Notes under the pieces: generated by a model
The model's database searches: none
The model's input: only the letters and a program-made list of their open reading frames with translations
What the model was told of the DNA's origin: nothing
Position numbers and translations under genes: made by a program
Assembly: GCF_016862895.1 (NCBI RefSeq)
Contig: NZ_BONV01000012.1
Location: forward strand, 79,368-143,367
Source of the DNA: Planotetraspora kaengkrachanensis
GTDB lineage: Bacteria; Actinomycetota; Actinomycetes; Streptosporangiales; Streptosporangiaceae
Reading direction: 5' to 3'
DNA length: 64,000 nucleotides
In this document: in pieces, positions 54,961-64,000 of the stretch
How the letters are laid out: each line of letters starts with the position of its first letter
How positions within the stretch are numbered: the first letter of the stretch is position 1

Positions 54961-54964
<4 letters not shown>
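53363..54964 (+). CDS. Fused ferredoxin-ferredoxin reductase of P450 cassette 2
   Basis: A 533-residue fusion. Residues 1-58 are a [3Fe-4S]-type ferredoxin: C10-QGYGQ-C16 with Tyr in the middle and C50 in AACP. A linker of about 16 residues (near 60-76, rich in Gly, Pro, Thr) joins it to the reductase (about 77-530), which starts RIVIVGASLTGLRAAATL (FAD), has YDRPPLSKQ, VLVIGGGFTGSEIAS (NAD(P)H) and VFVAGDVARFPHP. The halves correspond one-to-one to the separate genes at 31260 and 31459; the fusion removes the stop and overlap found there. It should transfer electrons from NAD(P)H to the P450 encoded next, with the two redox centres tethered. Intact frame; good ribosome binding site (GAGGGGGG). 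Confidence 0.93.
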
Positions 54965-56217
<1,253 letters not shown>

Positions 56218-56393
56218 GCCGTCCCACGCTCAGCCCGTGGCAGCCTTCCTTCACCATGCGTCCAAGTCGTTATATGCGTAACCATGTCCCAGCCACGCCT
56301 ACTCATGATCGGATGTCTGCGCACAAACGCCGTCCGCCGATCTCATCCCACGGATATGGCTCGAGGCCGGCACATCACCAGAGGAGCCGATTC

Positions 56394-56732
56394 GTGTCGT
56401 ACGCCGAGCTGATAGAGCCGTTTCTACGCACCACGATGGAAGTGCTCCGTGACGCCGATCGCCCTCTGGCGCCGCGCGAGGTGATGGAGCTCGTCGGCGA
56501 ACAGGTTGAGATTCCTCGTGAGCTGGCCGTGACGAACGACTCCGGACAGATCCGATGGCAATCTCAACTCGGCTTCCGAACCGGAGAGGCTCGTGCCATC
56601 GGATGGCTCACCAAGGGCGGCAGATGGTCCATCACCGAGCTCGGGAGACGGGCCTTGGAGGATTACCCCGGCACCGAGCTCTACCTTGAAATGAAGCACC
56701 GATACGAGTCCCAACGCCGGGCTTCCCACTGA
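56394..56732 (+). CDS. Stand-alone Mrr-N-like winged-helix protein
   Basis: A 112-residue protein from GTG 56394 (GAGGAG nine bases upstream). The frame extends upstream to 56256, but that part is Arg/His/Pro-rich with no start signal. The sequence (ELIEPFLRTTMEVLRDADR, APREVMELVGEQVEI, IRWQSQLGFRTGEARAIGWL, GGRWSITELGRRALE) matches the N-terminal winged-helix domain of Mrr-type restriction enzymes. The C-terminal PD-(D/E)xK nuclease domain is absent. It is either a truncated Mrr or an independent DNA-binding protein. Confidence 0.65.
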   Translation: MSYAELIEPFLRTTMEVLRDADRPLAPREVMELVGEQVEIPRELAVTNDSGQIRWQSQLGFRTGEARAIGWLTKGGRWSITELGRRALEDYPGTELYLEMKHRYESQRRASH

Positions 56733-56914
56733 ACGAGCAATCCCACGTCGTGCCGTAAGACGGCCTGACGAAGCCCGTGTGAGCGGACGGAGCCACCGGA
56801 TCACCCCGCGTCGTCCCACCACAGCGGCCCTCCGGCCAACCACTTCGATCACACGCCGAACCTCTACAAATCCACCCCTGGAATCTGCACAGCGGGTCCG
56901 TAGGTTCGGGGACC

Positions 56915-57670
56915 ATGATGGTCGAAACCGGCGACTTCACCCCCTGGCTGCGCGACTTCGAGGGCGCCGCCCTTCTCCGGCGTACATGGGGCGACCCTGA
57001 TTGGAGTCAGGGCGCCAGGCTCGGGCCCGCCCTGGTGCGGAGCCTTCAACGGTTCCAGGTCGGGGAGAACGGCGACGGCGCCGCACTCCTGCGTAAGGCG
57101 GACCTGGCGGGAGATCCCGTGTACACGGACACGGTCCGCCTGTTCGTGGCCGAGGAACGCGGGCACGCCCGGCTGCTCGCCCGCCTGCTCGAGACCGCCG
57201 GTGAGACGACGATCGCGGGCCACTGGACCGACGCCGTCTTCGTCCGGATGCGGCGGCCGCTCGGCCTGCGCACGGAGTTGATGGTGCTGATGCTCGCCGA
57301 GGTGGTCGCGCTCGCCTACTACCGGGCCGTGCGCGACGGAGTCCGCGACCCCCTCGCCGCTGAGGTGGCGGGCCGGATACTCGCGGACGAGCACCGCCAC
57401 GTGCCGTTCCACTGCGACCGGCTGCGGCGGTCCTTCCAGGACTTCTCCCGCCTGTCCCGGGCGACCGTCGCCGCGGTGTGGTGGCTGTCGCTGGCGGGCG
57501 TGGTGACCGTGGTCGTGCTGGACCACGGTCACGCCCTGCTCGGCCTCGGAGTCACCCGGACCGCCTTCGCCCGGGAGGTCATGGCGGATTTCCGCGACGT
57601 CGTCGCGGCCGTGATGTCGCCGGGCGTGCGAACGAGGCCTTCACCGGCCGTCATACGCCCCGGATCGTGA
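56915..57670 (+). CDS. Ferritin-like protein with C-terminal membrane segment
   Basis: About 251 residues from ATG 56915 (ATG 56918 also possible). Four helices carry the pattern of a di-iron ferritin-like protein: FQVGENGDGAALL (Glu), VAEERGHARLLARLL (E-x-x-H), LAEVVALAYYRAV (Glu) and ADEHRHVPFHCDRL (E-x-x-H). A hydrophobic stretch (TVAAVWWLSLAGVVTVVVL) lies near residues 190-210 and would be a membrane helix or buried helix, followed by a short basic tail. Substrate or function is unknown; di-iron oxidases and desaturase-like proteins share this arrangement. The next gene, on the other strand, codes a flavoprotein. Confidence 0.65.
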   Translation: MMVETGDFTPWLRDFEGAALLRRTWGDPDWSQGARLGPALVRSLQRFQVGENGDGAALLRKADLAGDPVYTDTVRLFVAEERGHARLLARLLETAGETTIAGHWTDAVFVRMRRPLGLRTELMVLMLAEVVALAYYRAVRDGVRDPLAAEVAGRILADEHRHVPFHCDRLRRSFQDFSRLSRATVAAVWWLSLAGVVTVVVLDHGHALLGLGVTRTAFAREVMADFRDVVAAVMSPGVRTRPSPAVIRPGS

Positions 57671-57705
57671 CCCTGCCCAGGTAGTCGGGGTGGTGCTCGA
57701 TTGCC

Positions 57706-58338
57706 TCACACGTACAGGGCCTCGCGCCCCCGCTTGAACGTGCCCGTGATCTCGACGACACGGCGAGTCTGGAACTCCATCGCGGCCAGTTCGACCTCGC
57801 CGGGCGGGATCTCGGCGTTGTTGGAGGTGTGGCTGGCGCCGTACGGGTTGCCCATCTGGAACTGGATCGGGTCGGCGTAACCGGGCGGGACGATGATCGA
57901 TCCCCAGTGGTAGAAGGTGTTGTTCAGCGCGACGATCGTCGTCTCCTGCCCGCCGTGCCGGGTGCCGCTCGAAGTGAACGACGAACCGATCTTGTTGATC
58001 AGCTTGCCCTGCGCCCACAGGCCGCCGGCGGTGTCGATGAACTGCTTGAGCTGCGCCGCCGGCAGTCCGTAGCGGGTGGGTGTGCCGAACATGATCGCGT
58101 CGCCCCACACCAGGTCGTCAAGGGACGCCTCCACGATGTGCTGCGTGGCGGCGGCGTGGTCGCTCCATCCCTGGTTGGAGGCGATGGCCTCGGCGGGGGC
58201 CAACTCGCGTACCTTGCGCAGCCGCACCTCGGCGCCCGCCTTCTCGGCGGCGGTGGCGGCTGCCTTGGCGAGCTCGAAGACCGTTCCCGTCGACGAGTAA
58301 TAGATGACGGATACCCGGACAGCCTCATTCAAGGACAT
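57706..58338 (-). CDS. NAD(P)H:quinone oxidoreductase, type IV (WrbA-like flavoprotein)
   Basis: A 210-residue flavodoxin-fold protein from ATG 58338 (GAGAGATCAACT upstream; the frame is open to 58497 but the added residues are Arg/Cys-rich). FMN-binding elements: VIYYSSTGTVFELAKAAA, FGTPTRYGLPAAQLKQFID and GSSFTSSGTRHGGQE, plus TFYHWGSIIVPPGY, which is typical of WrbA. Such enzymes reduce quinones by two electrons and limit oxidative damage. It is divergent from nothing and sits between the ferritin-like gene and the LAL regulator. Confidence 0.9.
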   Translation of the reverse strand: MSLNEAVRVSVIYYSSTGTVFELAKAAATAAEKAGAEVRLRKVRELAPAEAIASNQGWSDHAAATQHIVEASLDDLVWGDAIMFGTPTRYGLPAAQLKQFIDTAGGLWAQGKLINKIGSSFTSSGTRHGGQETTIVALNNTFYHWGSIIVPPGYADPIQFQMGNPYGASHTSNNAEIPPGEVELAAMEFQTRRVVEITGTFKRGREALYV

Positions 58339-58525
58339 AGTTGATCTCTCTCGGTTACGGTTTATACCGAAATGAGAATTTAGGTCGGACCGCTGGAGTG
58401 CACATCGGTCACCGCATCGGTCATCGCATCGGTCATTCGTCGCCGGGCGCGTACGGCAGGCAGACCGCTTGGCGCGGCGCGGCTCGGCAGGCGGCACGGT
58501 TGGCGCGGTACGGCAGGCCGGCCGC

Positions 58526-61237
58526 TCACTCGCTCAGCGTCGGGATGAGCTTCCTGAGCTCGGCGCGTGACGCGATGCCCAGCTTGAGGAAGACGCTGGA
58601 CAGATGGTGGCCGACCGTCCGGGGGCTGATGAACAGCGAGGCGGCGATGTCCTTGTTGGTGAGGCCCTGGGCGGCGAGCCTGGCGATCCGCGTCTCCTGG
58701 GGCGTCAAGGGGGTGGAGCCGGGGGCCTGTTCCGTCTGAGCGCTCGTCTCACCGGCCAGTTCGAGTTCGGTCGTCGCGCGGACCAGCCAGTCGTGCGCCC
58801 CCAGCCGGGCGAAGGTCTCCCTGGCGGCGCGCAGATGTCCCCTGGCCAGGACCCTGCGGCGGGCTCGGCGCAGCCACTCGCCGTAAAGAAGCTCGGTCCT
58901 GGCGTGGTCGAACGGCCGTTCTGCCTCGGCGTATCCGGCGAGCGCCTGCGTGTAGAGGGCCTCCGCCTCATCGGGGCCGGCCGTCAGGGCCCGGCAACGG
59001 AAGGCCGCGCCCCTCGCCCAGGTGGCCCCGCTCCGGTCCGCCCACTCCTCGATGAGCCGCACCCACTCCGGGATCGTGTCCTGGCGCCCAGCGCGGACCG
59101 CCGCCTCGACCGCGTCCGCCGCCGCCAGCACCGCGAAGGTCGAATGCGCCCCCTCGCCGCCCGGTGTGATCAACCTGTCCAGCAGGTCCGAGGCGTCCTC
59201 CGGGCGTCCGGAACCGAGCGCCGCCATCCCCTGGTGCCAGTACGACGCGCCCATCAGCGCCCGGGACGACCAGCTCGACCTGGACCGCTGCACCTCCCGG
59301 ATCAGCTCTTCCCCGGCGTCCTCCCCCTCGGTGACGGCGCTCAGCCAGCCCATCACGTTCAGGCACTGGGCGATGACGCTGGAGGCCACCATGCCCTCAC
59401 CGAGCCGGAGCCCTTCGCTCGCGTTGAGCCGCGCGTCCGCCCAGTGCCCGCTCATCATGTCGACCAGGCCGAGTTGCGAGAGCAGGAAGGCCAGTGCGGA
59501 CAGCACCCCCGTTTCCTTCGACCGGTCGGCGGCCCGCTGGTAGTAGGCGCGCGCCCGCTCCTCAAGGCCCCAGGCGACCGCGATGGGCGCGGGAAGCAGC
59601 AGCCACATGATCAGGTTGAAGTCGTTTCCCGGCCTGATCTCCGGCATGGCCTGGCCACCGGGCTGCGCCTCCTCGAACCACCAGTGGCGGACCCCCTTGA
59701 CGAGCAGGTCGGCCTGCTCGTCCCCCGTCGCCGGCAGCCCGTCCAGCACTTCCAGCGCTCGAGCCCACAGCTCGGGTGAGTCGATGTTCCACGCCGCCCG
59801 CAGCGCCAGGCAGGCGAGCTGTACCGCCAGCCGCGGGTCCTCGACCATGCGGGCCTCGGCCAGCAGCAGCCGATGGGCGCTCGCCTGCTCGCCGTGGACG
59901 AACTCCAGGAGGCCCCGCAACCCTCCGCTGAGCGTCGCGACCACCGCCTCAGGTGCCTGACTCCGCGCCCGCGCCAGCAGCTCGCGCGCGCACTCCGGCT
60001 CCCCCGACTCCCAGGCGGCGCGTGCGGCGGCGGCGTACCGCCTGCCTGCCTCCTCCAGGTCGGGCGTCAGCTCCGCCGAACGGCGCAGCGCCTTCGAGGC
60101 CGCCGCGCACCCGCCTCGGGACAGGGCCCGCTGCGCCGAGTGGTGCAGCAGGTCGGCGACCTCCGCGTCCGGTTCCAGGGTCGCCTCGGCGAGATGCCAG
60201 GCCCGGCGGTCCGTGTCGTCCTTGCCTGCGAGTACGGCGGCCAGCGCCCGATGGACGGCCTGCCGTTCCGGAGGGAGCGCCGCCTCGTAGATCACGCTGC
60301 GGATGAGGGGATGCCGCAGACTCACCCGGTTCCCCGACAGGTCAAGGAACCGGTCGACGACGGCCTGATCCCACGTCTCCGCGCCGATCTCGAGAGCGGC
60401 GGCCGCGGCGCTCACGGTCCCGAGGTCGCCGCGGTCCTCCGCCGCGACCACGAGGAGCACGGTCCTCGCCGCCGGGGGAAGGCACGCGACCATGGCCAGG
60501 AACGCCTGACGCAACATCGGCCCCGGGGTCAGTGTGTCCCCGACGGCGAGGCCCGTGCCGGCCATCCCGGAGAACTCACGCAGCGCCAGCGGATTGCCGT
60601 GGGCGGAACGCAGGACCGCCCTGACGGCCGACTCGGAAAGCTCGGCGTGCTCGGCCCGCAGGTAGGCGCACGCGGCGGCCTCGTCCAGCGGCTCGACGTG
60701 GAGCCCATCGACGCCGCTCCATCTGCCGTCAGCCGGACCATGATCGGTGGCGACCAGCGCGATCGGCTCGGTGCGCAGCCTGCGGGCGACGAAGGCCAGG
60801 CAGCTCGCCGACTCCGGGTCGATCCACTGGGCGTCGTCCAAAAGGATCAGCACCGGCTGCCGGCGTGCCAGTTCAGAAAGCAGGGTCAGAGTGGCCGCGC
60901 CGAGCAGGAGGCTGTCGGTCCTGCCCTCGGCCAGACCGAAGGCGGCACGCAGCGCCGCCGCCTGGGGTGCGGGCAGCGCGTCCACGCGATCGAGCACGGG
61001 CCACAGCAGTTCGTGCAGAGCGGCGAAGGCCATGGCCGATTCCGACCGAGTCCCCCTGCTGCTCAGAACGGCGAATCCGTCAGCCCGGCTCTCGACGTGG
61101 CGGAGCAACGCGGTCTTGCCGATGCCTGGATCGCCCCAGAGCAGGAAGGCGCCACCACGCCCCTGCCGAGCCCCGGCGAGGAGGCGGTCGAGTGCCGCCG
61201 CCTCCCGATCTCTCCCGTATAGCACGTCCGACACCAC
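58526..61237 (-). CDS. LAL-type LuxR-family regulator with ATPase domain
   Basis: A 903-residue regulator. The N-terminal ATPase has Walker A GDPGIGKTALLRH near residues 35-45 and Walker B VLILLDDAQWIDPES. A long helical TPR-like middle follows (DLEEAGRRYAAAARAAWESG; GRPEDASDLLDRL). The last 60 residues are a LuxR helix-turn-helix: LTPQETRIARLAAQGLTNKDIA, FISPRTVGHHLSSVFLKLGI. LAL proteins activate secondary-metabolite or catabolic genes. The start is a GTG pair at 61237/61234 right after AAGGAGGT; the second leaves the better spacing. An inverted repeat upstream (61245-61267) may be its own control site. The neighbouring target is not evident; the WrbA gene is 180 bases downstream. Confidence 0.92.
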   Translation of the reverse strand: MVSDVLYGRDREAAALDRLLAGARQGRGGAFLLWGDPGIGKTALLRHVESRADGFAVLSSRGTRSESAMAFAALHELLWPVLDRVDALPAPQAAALRAAFGLAEGRTDSLLLGAATLTLLSELARRQPVLILLDDAQWIDPESASCLAFVARRLRTEPIALVATDHGPADGRWSGVDGLHVEPLDEAAACAYLRAEHAELSESAVRAVLRSAHGNPLALREFSGMAGTGLAVGDTLTPGPMLRQAFLAMVACLPPAARTVLLVVAAEDRGDLGTVSAAAAALEIGAETWDQAVVDRFLDLSGNRVSLRHPLIRSVIYEAALPPERQAVHRALAAVLAGKDDTDRRAWHLAEATLEPDAEVADLLHHSAQRALSRGGCAAASKALRRSAELTPDLEEAGRRYAAAARAAWESGEPECARELLARARSQAPEAVVATLSGGLRGLLEFVHGEQASAHRLLLAEARMVEDPRLAVQLACLALRAAWNIDSPELWARALEVLDGLPATGDEQADLLVKGVRHWWFEEAQPGGQAMPEIRPGNDFNLIMWLLLPAPIAVAWGLEERARAYYQRAADRSKETGVLSALAFLLSQLGLVDMMSGHWADARLNASEGLRLGEGMVASSVIAQCLNVMGWLSAVTEGEDAGEELIREVQRSRSSWSSRALMGASYWHQGMAALGSGRPEDASDLLDRLITPGGEGAHSTFAVLAAADAVEAAVRAGRQDTIPEWVRLIEEWADRSGATWARGAAFRCRALTAGPDEAEALYTQALAGYAEAERPFDHARTELLYGEWLRRARRRVLARGHLRAARETFARLGAHDWLVRATTELELAGETSAQTEQAPGSTPLTPQETRIARLAAQGLTNKDIAASLFISPRTVGHHLSSVFLKLGIASRAELRKLIPTLSE

Positions 61238-61244
61238 CTCCTTA

Positions 61245-61267
61245 CGTTACGAATCTGTAATGTAACG
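61245..61267. promoter_or_regulatory. Inverted repeat upstream of the LAL regulator
   Basis: CGTTAC at 61245-61250 and GTAACG at 61262-61267 form a perfect 6-bp inverted repeat with an 11-base AT-rich spacer (GAATCTGTAAT). It lies 8 bases upstream of the regulator start, overlapping the likely -10/leader region, and so may be an operator. The binding protein is unknown. Confidence 0.45.
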
Positions 61268-61500
61268 CAACAAAGACGAGGGCGGACCTCTTCCCCAGCC
61301 CGTCCGCGCATCGAGACGCGGGAGCGGAGAAACGACCCCTCATCTCGAGGGATTCACGTCAGGGCCGGAGGAGGACACCCTTGGGACAGCAAGTCCCTCG
61401 GGCCGTCCATTCCCGGCGCCGACAAGCCGGTCGACGCCATGCGCGTCGATCTCGACATGCTCGCGCCGTTTTCGGGGGCCGAGCCGTCGCACTTCCGTGC

Positions 61501-61680
61501 ATGATCACGAATGGTGAACGCGCAGGTCACGGCACACTTCGCCGAATCCGCGCATGATCACGGACGGGGAGTGCGCAGGTCGCGGAGCTTTCTGCCGAAC
61601 CTGTGCATGATCACACCCAAGGGGCGTGGTCACGCCCAAGGGGAGGTGATCACGCCCATGGAAGGGTGACCACACCAAGC
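61501..61680. repeat. Tandem repeats: 53-bp units followed by 20-bp units
   Basis: The word ATGATCAC recurs at 61501, 61554 and 61607, exactly 53 bases apart, each followed in the first two units by a similar block containing CGCAGGTC and GCCGAA. From 61610 the unit changes to about 20 bases: TCACACCCAAGGGGCGTG, TCACGCCCAAGGGGAGGTG, TCACGCCCATGGAAGGGTG, then a partial copy. Copies are imperfect. The array lies between two leftward genes (downstream of the RTX-like gene, upstream of the regulator). Confidence 0.75.
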
Positions 61681-61730
61681 AGGGCCGGCCGTGGGTGGTG
61701 GCCGGGCCTGCTTGGATCAGTCGATCGCGA

Positions 61731-64000
61731 TCAGGCTCCGAAGGTCTCGCACCGCTTGCCGACGTTGGTGTTGTTGCCGCCGCCGGCCCGCGCCACATCC
61801 GAACCGGCACCGCAGTCGATGCCGTCGTTGCCACTGGCGGTCGTGATCTTGTCAGCGCCGTCGCCCGTGGTCACCGTGTTGTTGCCGCCACCGGCGTTGA
61901 CCGTGTCGTCGCCGTCGCCGGTGGTGATCTGGTCGTTGCCCGAGGAGGTCGTCACGGTGTTCGCGCCGGCTCCCGCGCGGACCACGTTGTTGCCGCCGCC
62001 CGCGTCGATCCAGTCGTCGCCGCCGGTCGTGGTGATCTGGTCGTTGCCGCTGCCCGTCACGACGCAGTCGCTTCCGCCGCCGCCGTTGACCGTGTCGTTG
62101 CCGCCCCGGCCGATGATCAGGTCGTTCGCGCCGGTACCGGAGATCTGGTCGTTGCCGGTCGTGGCGACGACGACGTTCTGGATCTCGCTGCCGGCGCACG
62201 CGGTCGCGGGCACGCCGTCCGCGCGGACGGCGACGGCCCCGGTCTGCTTGATGCCGGTGAGCCCGGTGACCTTGCCGTCGGCCGACACCTCGGTGTAGGT
62301 GACCGATCCGCCCTTGCCGACCGTCAGCGTGACCGGCGTGCCGTTCACGCTGACCGTGACGACCGCCGGCTCGCCGTCGACCGTCGTGATCGTGCTGGTC
62401 TTCGCGGAGCCGGTGAGCTCGTAGGAGCCCTGTCCCAGCGCGATCGTCGCGCCGCTGCCGGCCGGCTGGAACCGCGCCGCGGAGGAGCCTGCGCCGGCCT
62501 TCACCCGTACGCCCGCGGGGTCGCGCACGTCGGAGATGGTGAGCGTGCGGCCGCCGCGGCCGAGGATCTTGCCCGAGGTGGTGCCGCCCACGAGAGCGTC
62601 GGAGAACGTCTCGTTGGCCGGGTTGTTCGCCTGCGAGATGCCCGGCGGGAACGTCACGTCCACGACGTCGTCGATGCCGTCGTCGTCGGCGTCGAGGTCG
62701 AGCACCGTGCAGGTGAGCGTTCCGCCGCGCAGCGCGTGCCCGTCGTCGTCACTGTCGTCGGACCAGAAGACGGGCTTGTGGCCGTCCACGCACTCCGACT
62801 GGGGCGCGATCGCGAAGCCCTCGTTGTTGATGTTGGGCATCGAGCCCGGCCGCTCGTACACGTCGGTGACGGCGAACTTGCCGCCGGCGTCGATGCCGAG
62901 GGTCGCGGTGCGGCCGCTGCAGGTGTCGTCGCACACCGCCCAGAGGTGGTCCGTCTCAGGGTCGAACGCGAGGTCCATCACGCTGGGGAACCCGCTCGCG
63001 ATCGTGGCGACGCGGGTGAATCCGCCGCCTGCCTGGTCGAGCGCGTAGGCGTAGATGGTGCCGTTGGCCTCGAGGCCGACGAAGAACAGGCCGTCGCCGT
63101 GGCCCGGGTAGGCACCCGGGTCATAGGCCGCGCCGGTGTGCTCGTCGCGGAAGCCGTGCGAGGTGAGGTAGGAGTCGGGGATCCAGGAGATCGCCTCAAG
63201 CCCGCTGTTCGCGGCGACCGCGGGCAGGTCCGCGGTGAGGTTCCATTCCCTGGTCGCGCTGAGGCTCGTCGCCGTGCCCGCCGGGTCGAAGCGCAGGATC
63301 TCGGGACGGCTGACACCGCTGTTCGCGTTGTTGCGTTCGGTCGAGACGAACACGCCGCCGGCCGGTCCGGCTCCGGTCAGGGTCACGCCTTCGGAGTCGA
63401 GGTCGCCGGTGCCGTCCGGGTAGTGCAGCGCCTTGCCCGCGTTCCAGCCGCCGGTCGCGGTGGGCGCCCACTCGTCGCCGTCCCACTCCAGGCGGTACAG
63501 CGCGCCGGGGCCGTTCCTGACCGCCCAGAGCACTCCGGGCGTCCCGTCGCCGGACGCCTCGTAGGCCAGGCCGCTCATGTTGGTGCCGAACGTGTCGGCG
63601 GCGTCGGCGGTGGTCACGGCGTCGCCGCCCGGCCACGGCTTGGCGGAGACCTGGCCCGGGCACGCGTTCGCCGCGCCCTTCGTCGAGGTGGTGGTGGTCA
63701 CGAACGCGCCGCTGCCGTCGGGGCACCGGCCGTACGTCGTCGCGGCGTGGGAGGTCCAGGTGTAGGAATCGGCGAGCGTGGTGCCGTCCGGCCGGAACAG
63801 GCGGGCGGAGTCGGCGCCGCCCAGCCCGAAGACCGGATCGACGTCGAGCGCCAGGAACGCACCGGCGGCCATCGTCGTGCCCGCCGCGACCGTGAACACG
63901 TGCGAGTCGTCGTTGTCCTTGACCACCCAGCCGGAGACGTCGACAGGGGTCGTCCCGGTGTTGACCAGCTCGACCCAGTCACCCGGCGTCCCGCCGTCGG
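61731..64000 (-). CDS. Secreted lamin-tail / RTX-like repeat protein (start outside the window)
   Basis: At least 756 residues; the frame continues through the right edge, so the start and any signal peptide lie outside. The visible order is a lamin-tail beta domain (DWVELVNTGTTPVDVSGWVV), then a large beta-propeller-like region with esterase-like/SdiA-regulated features (GLAYEASGDGTPGVLWAV, DLDSEGVTLTG, VMDLAFDPETDHLWAVCDD), a beta domain (about residues 470-580 of the visible part), and finally about 14 nine-residue glycine-rich repeats of the RTX/hemolysin Ca2+-binding type (GGNDTVNGGGGSD, GDGDDTVNAGGGNN). It ends in a Cys-containing tail (GIDCGAGSD ... RCETFGA). It is probably exported and folds on binding calcium outside the cell. 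No enzyme active site is clear. Confidence 0.85.
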   Translation of the reverse strand, partial: DGGTPGDWVELVNTGTTPVDVSGWVVKDNDDSHVFTVAAGTTMAAGAFLALDVDPVFGLGGADSARLFRPDGTTLADSYTWTSHAATTYGRCPDGSGAFVTTTTSTKGAANACPGQVSAKPWPGGDAVTTADAADTFGTNMSGLAYEASGDGTPGVLWAVRNGPGALYRLEWDGDEWAPTATGGWNAGKALHYPDGTGDLDSEGVTLTGAGPAGGVFVSTERNNANSGVSRPEILRFDPAGTATSLSATREWNLTADLPAVAANSGLEAISWIPDSYLTSHGFRDEHTGAAYDPGAYPGHGDGLFFVGLEANGTIYAYALDQAGGGFTRVATIASGFPSVMDLAFDPETDHLWAVCDDTCSGRTATLGIDAGGKFAVTDVYERPGSMPNINNEGFAIAPQSECVDGHKPVFWSDDSDDDGHALRGGTLTCTVLDLDADDDGIDDVVDVTFPPGISQANNPANETFSDALVGGTTSGKILGRGGRTLTISDVRDPAGVRVKAGAGSSAARFQPAGSGATIALGQGSYELTGSAKTSTITTVDGEPAVVTVSVNGTPVTLTVGKGGSVTYTEVSADGKVTGLTGIKQTGAVAVRADGVPATACAGSEIQNVVVATTGNDQISGTGANDLIIGRGGNDTVNGGGGSDCVVTGSGNDQITTTGGDDWIDAGGGNNVVRAGAGANTVTTSSGNDQITTGDGDDTVNAGGGNNTVTTGDGADKITTASGNDGIDCGAGSDVARAGGGNNTNVGKRCETFGA

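Noticed and set aside
61501..61680. A CRISPR array
   Set aside because: The 53-base units repeat across their whole length and no unique spacers lie between constant repeats; there are no cas genes.

Overview
The window is GC-rich DNA with dense, tightly packed genes, GTG as well as ATG starts, GGAGG-type ribosome binding sites and many ATGA/GTGA stop-start overlaps. The gene families (PknB-type kinases, FHA proteins, paired P450/ferredoxin cassettes, an FxLD-type methyltransferase, LAL regulators) point to a spore-forming or filamentous actinomycete, probably near Streptosporangiales or Streptomycetales; the exact genus is inference. No essential housekeeping operon other than fumarate reductase is seen, and there are many broken genes and tRNA 3' remnants, so this looks like an accessory, recombination-prone part of the chromosome.

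Layout. (1) 1-7129: a possible defence pocket with the start of an McrB-like AAA protein, a SNF2 helicase with a helix-hairpin-helix region, and a divergent DrmD-like helicase carrying a C-terminal DUF3883 domain. (2) 7.1-13.2 kb: a decayed stretch with a tRNA-Arg 3' remnant, three neighbouring genes that each carry a frameshift (NUDIX hydrolase, P-loop kinase, APH-type phosphotransferase), an intact UDP-glucose dehydrogenase and a truncated HD-family gene. (3) 13.4-16.1 kb: a small helical protein translationally coupled to a 648-residue protein, as in type VII secretion substrates, facing a lipoprotein gene. (4) 16.2-20 kb: a tRNA-Gly remnant and the operon frdABCD. (5) 20.6-31 kb: an SDR protein lacking its catalytic Tyr, a TetR regulator with a twin palindromic operator controlling a membrane protein, a HEAT-repeat protein, a recombinase stub, a class II amidotransferase, a DUF2235 hydrolase with a lectin-like tail and an MFS exporter. 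(6) 31.2-36 kb: ferredoxin, ferredoxin reductase and P450, with a convergent GMC oxidoreductase. (7) 36.5-39 kb: rtcB2-prfH-DUF6933, an RNA-damage/ribosome-rescue operon. (8) 39-44.4 kb: small secreted protein, frameshifted methyltransferase, creatininase-like enzyme and a TPR regulator. (9) 44.6-53.1 kb: four overlapping genes coding an FHA/winged-helix protein, a kinase with TPRs and fourteen WD40 blades, a double-AAA+ Clp-type unfoldase and an FHA/zinc-ribbon/kinase protein. (10) 53.3-56.2 kb: a second P450 cassette in which ferredoxin and its reductase are fused. (11) 56.4-64 kb: a lone Mrr-N-like domain, a ferritin-like protein, a WrbA-like flavoprotein, a LAL regulator, tandem repeats and a secreted lamin-tail/RTX-repeat protein that runs off the end.

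The strongest candidate for an undescribed system is the four-gene phospho-signalling/unfoldase operon at 44662-53054. It combines the same part types as the type VI secretion control set (FHA, Ser/Thr kinase, ClpV-like ATPase) but no secretion structural gene is present, and one kinase ends in Thr-rich repeats that could be docking sites for the FHA domains. The paired P450 cassettes (split versus fused redox partners, about 20 kb apart) and the rtcB2-prfH-DUF6933 operon are the next most informative loci.
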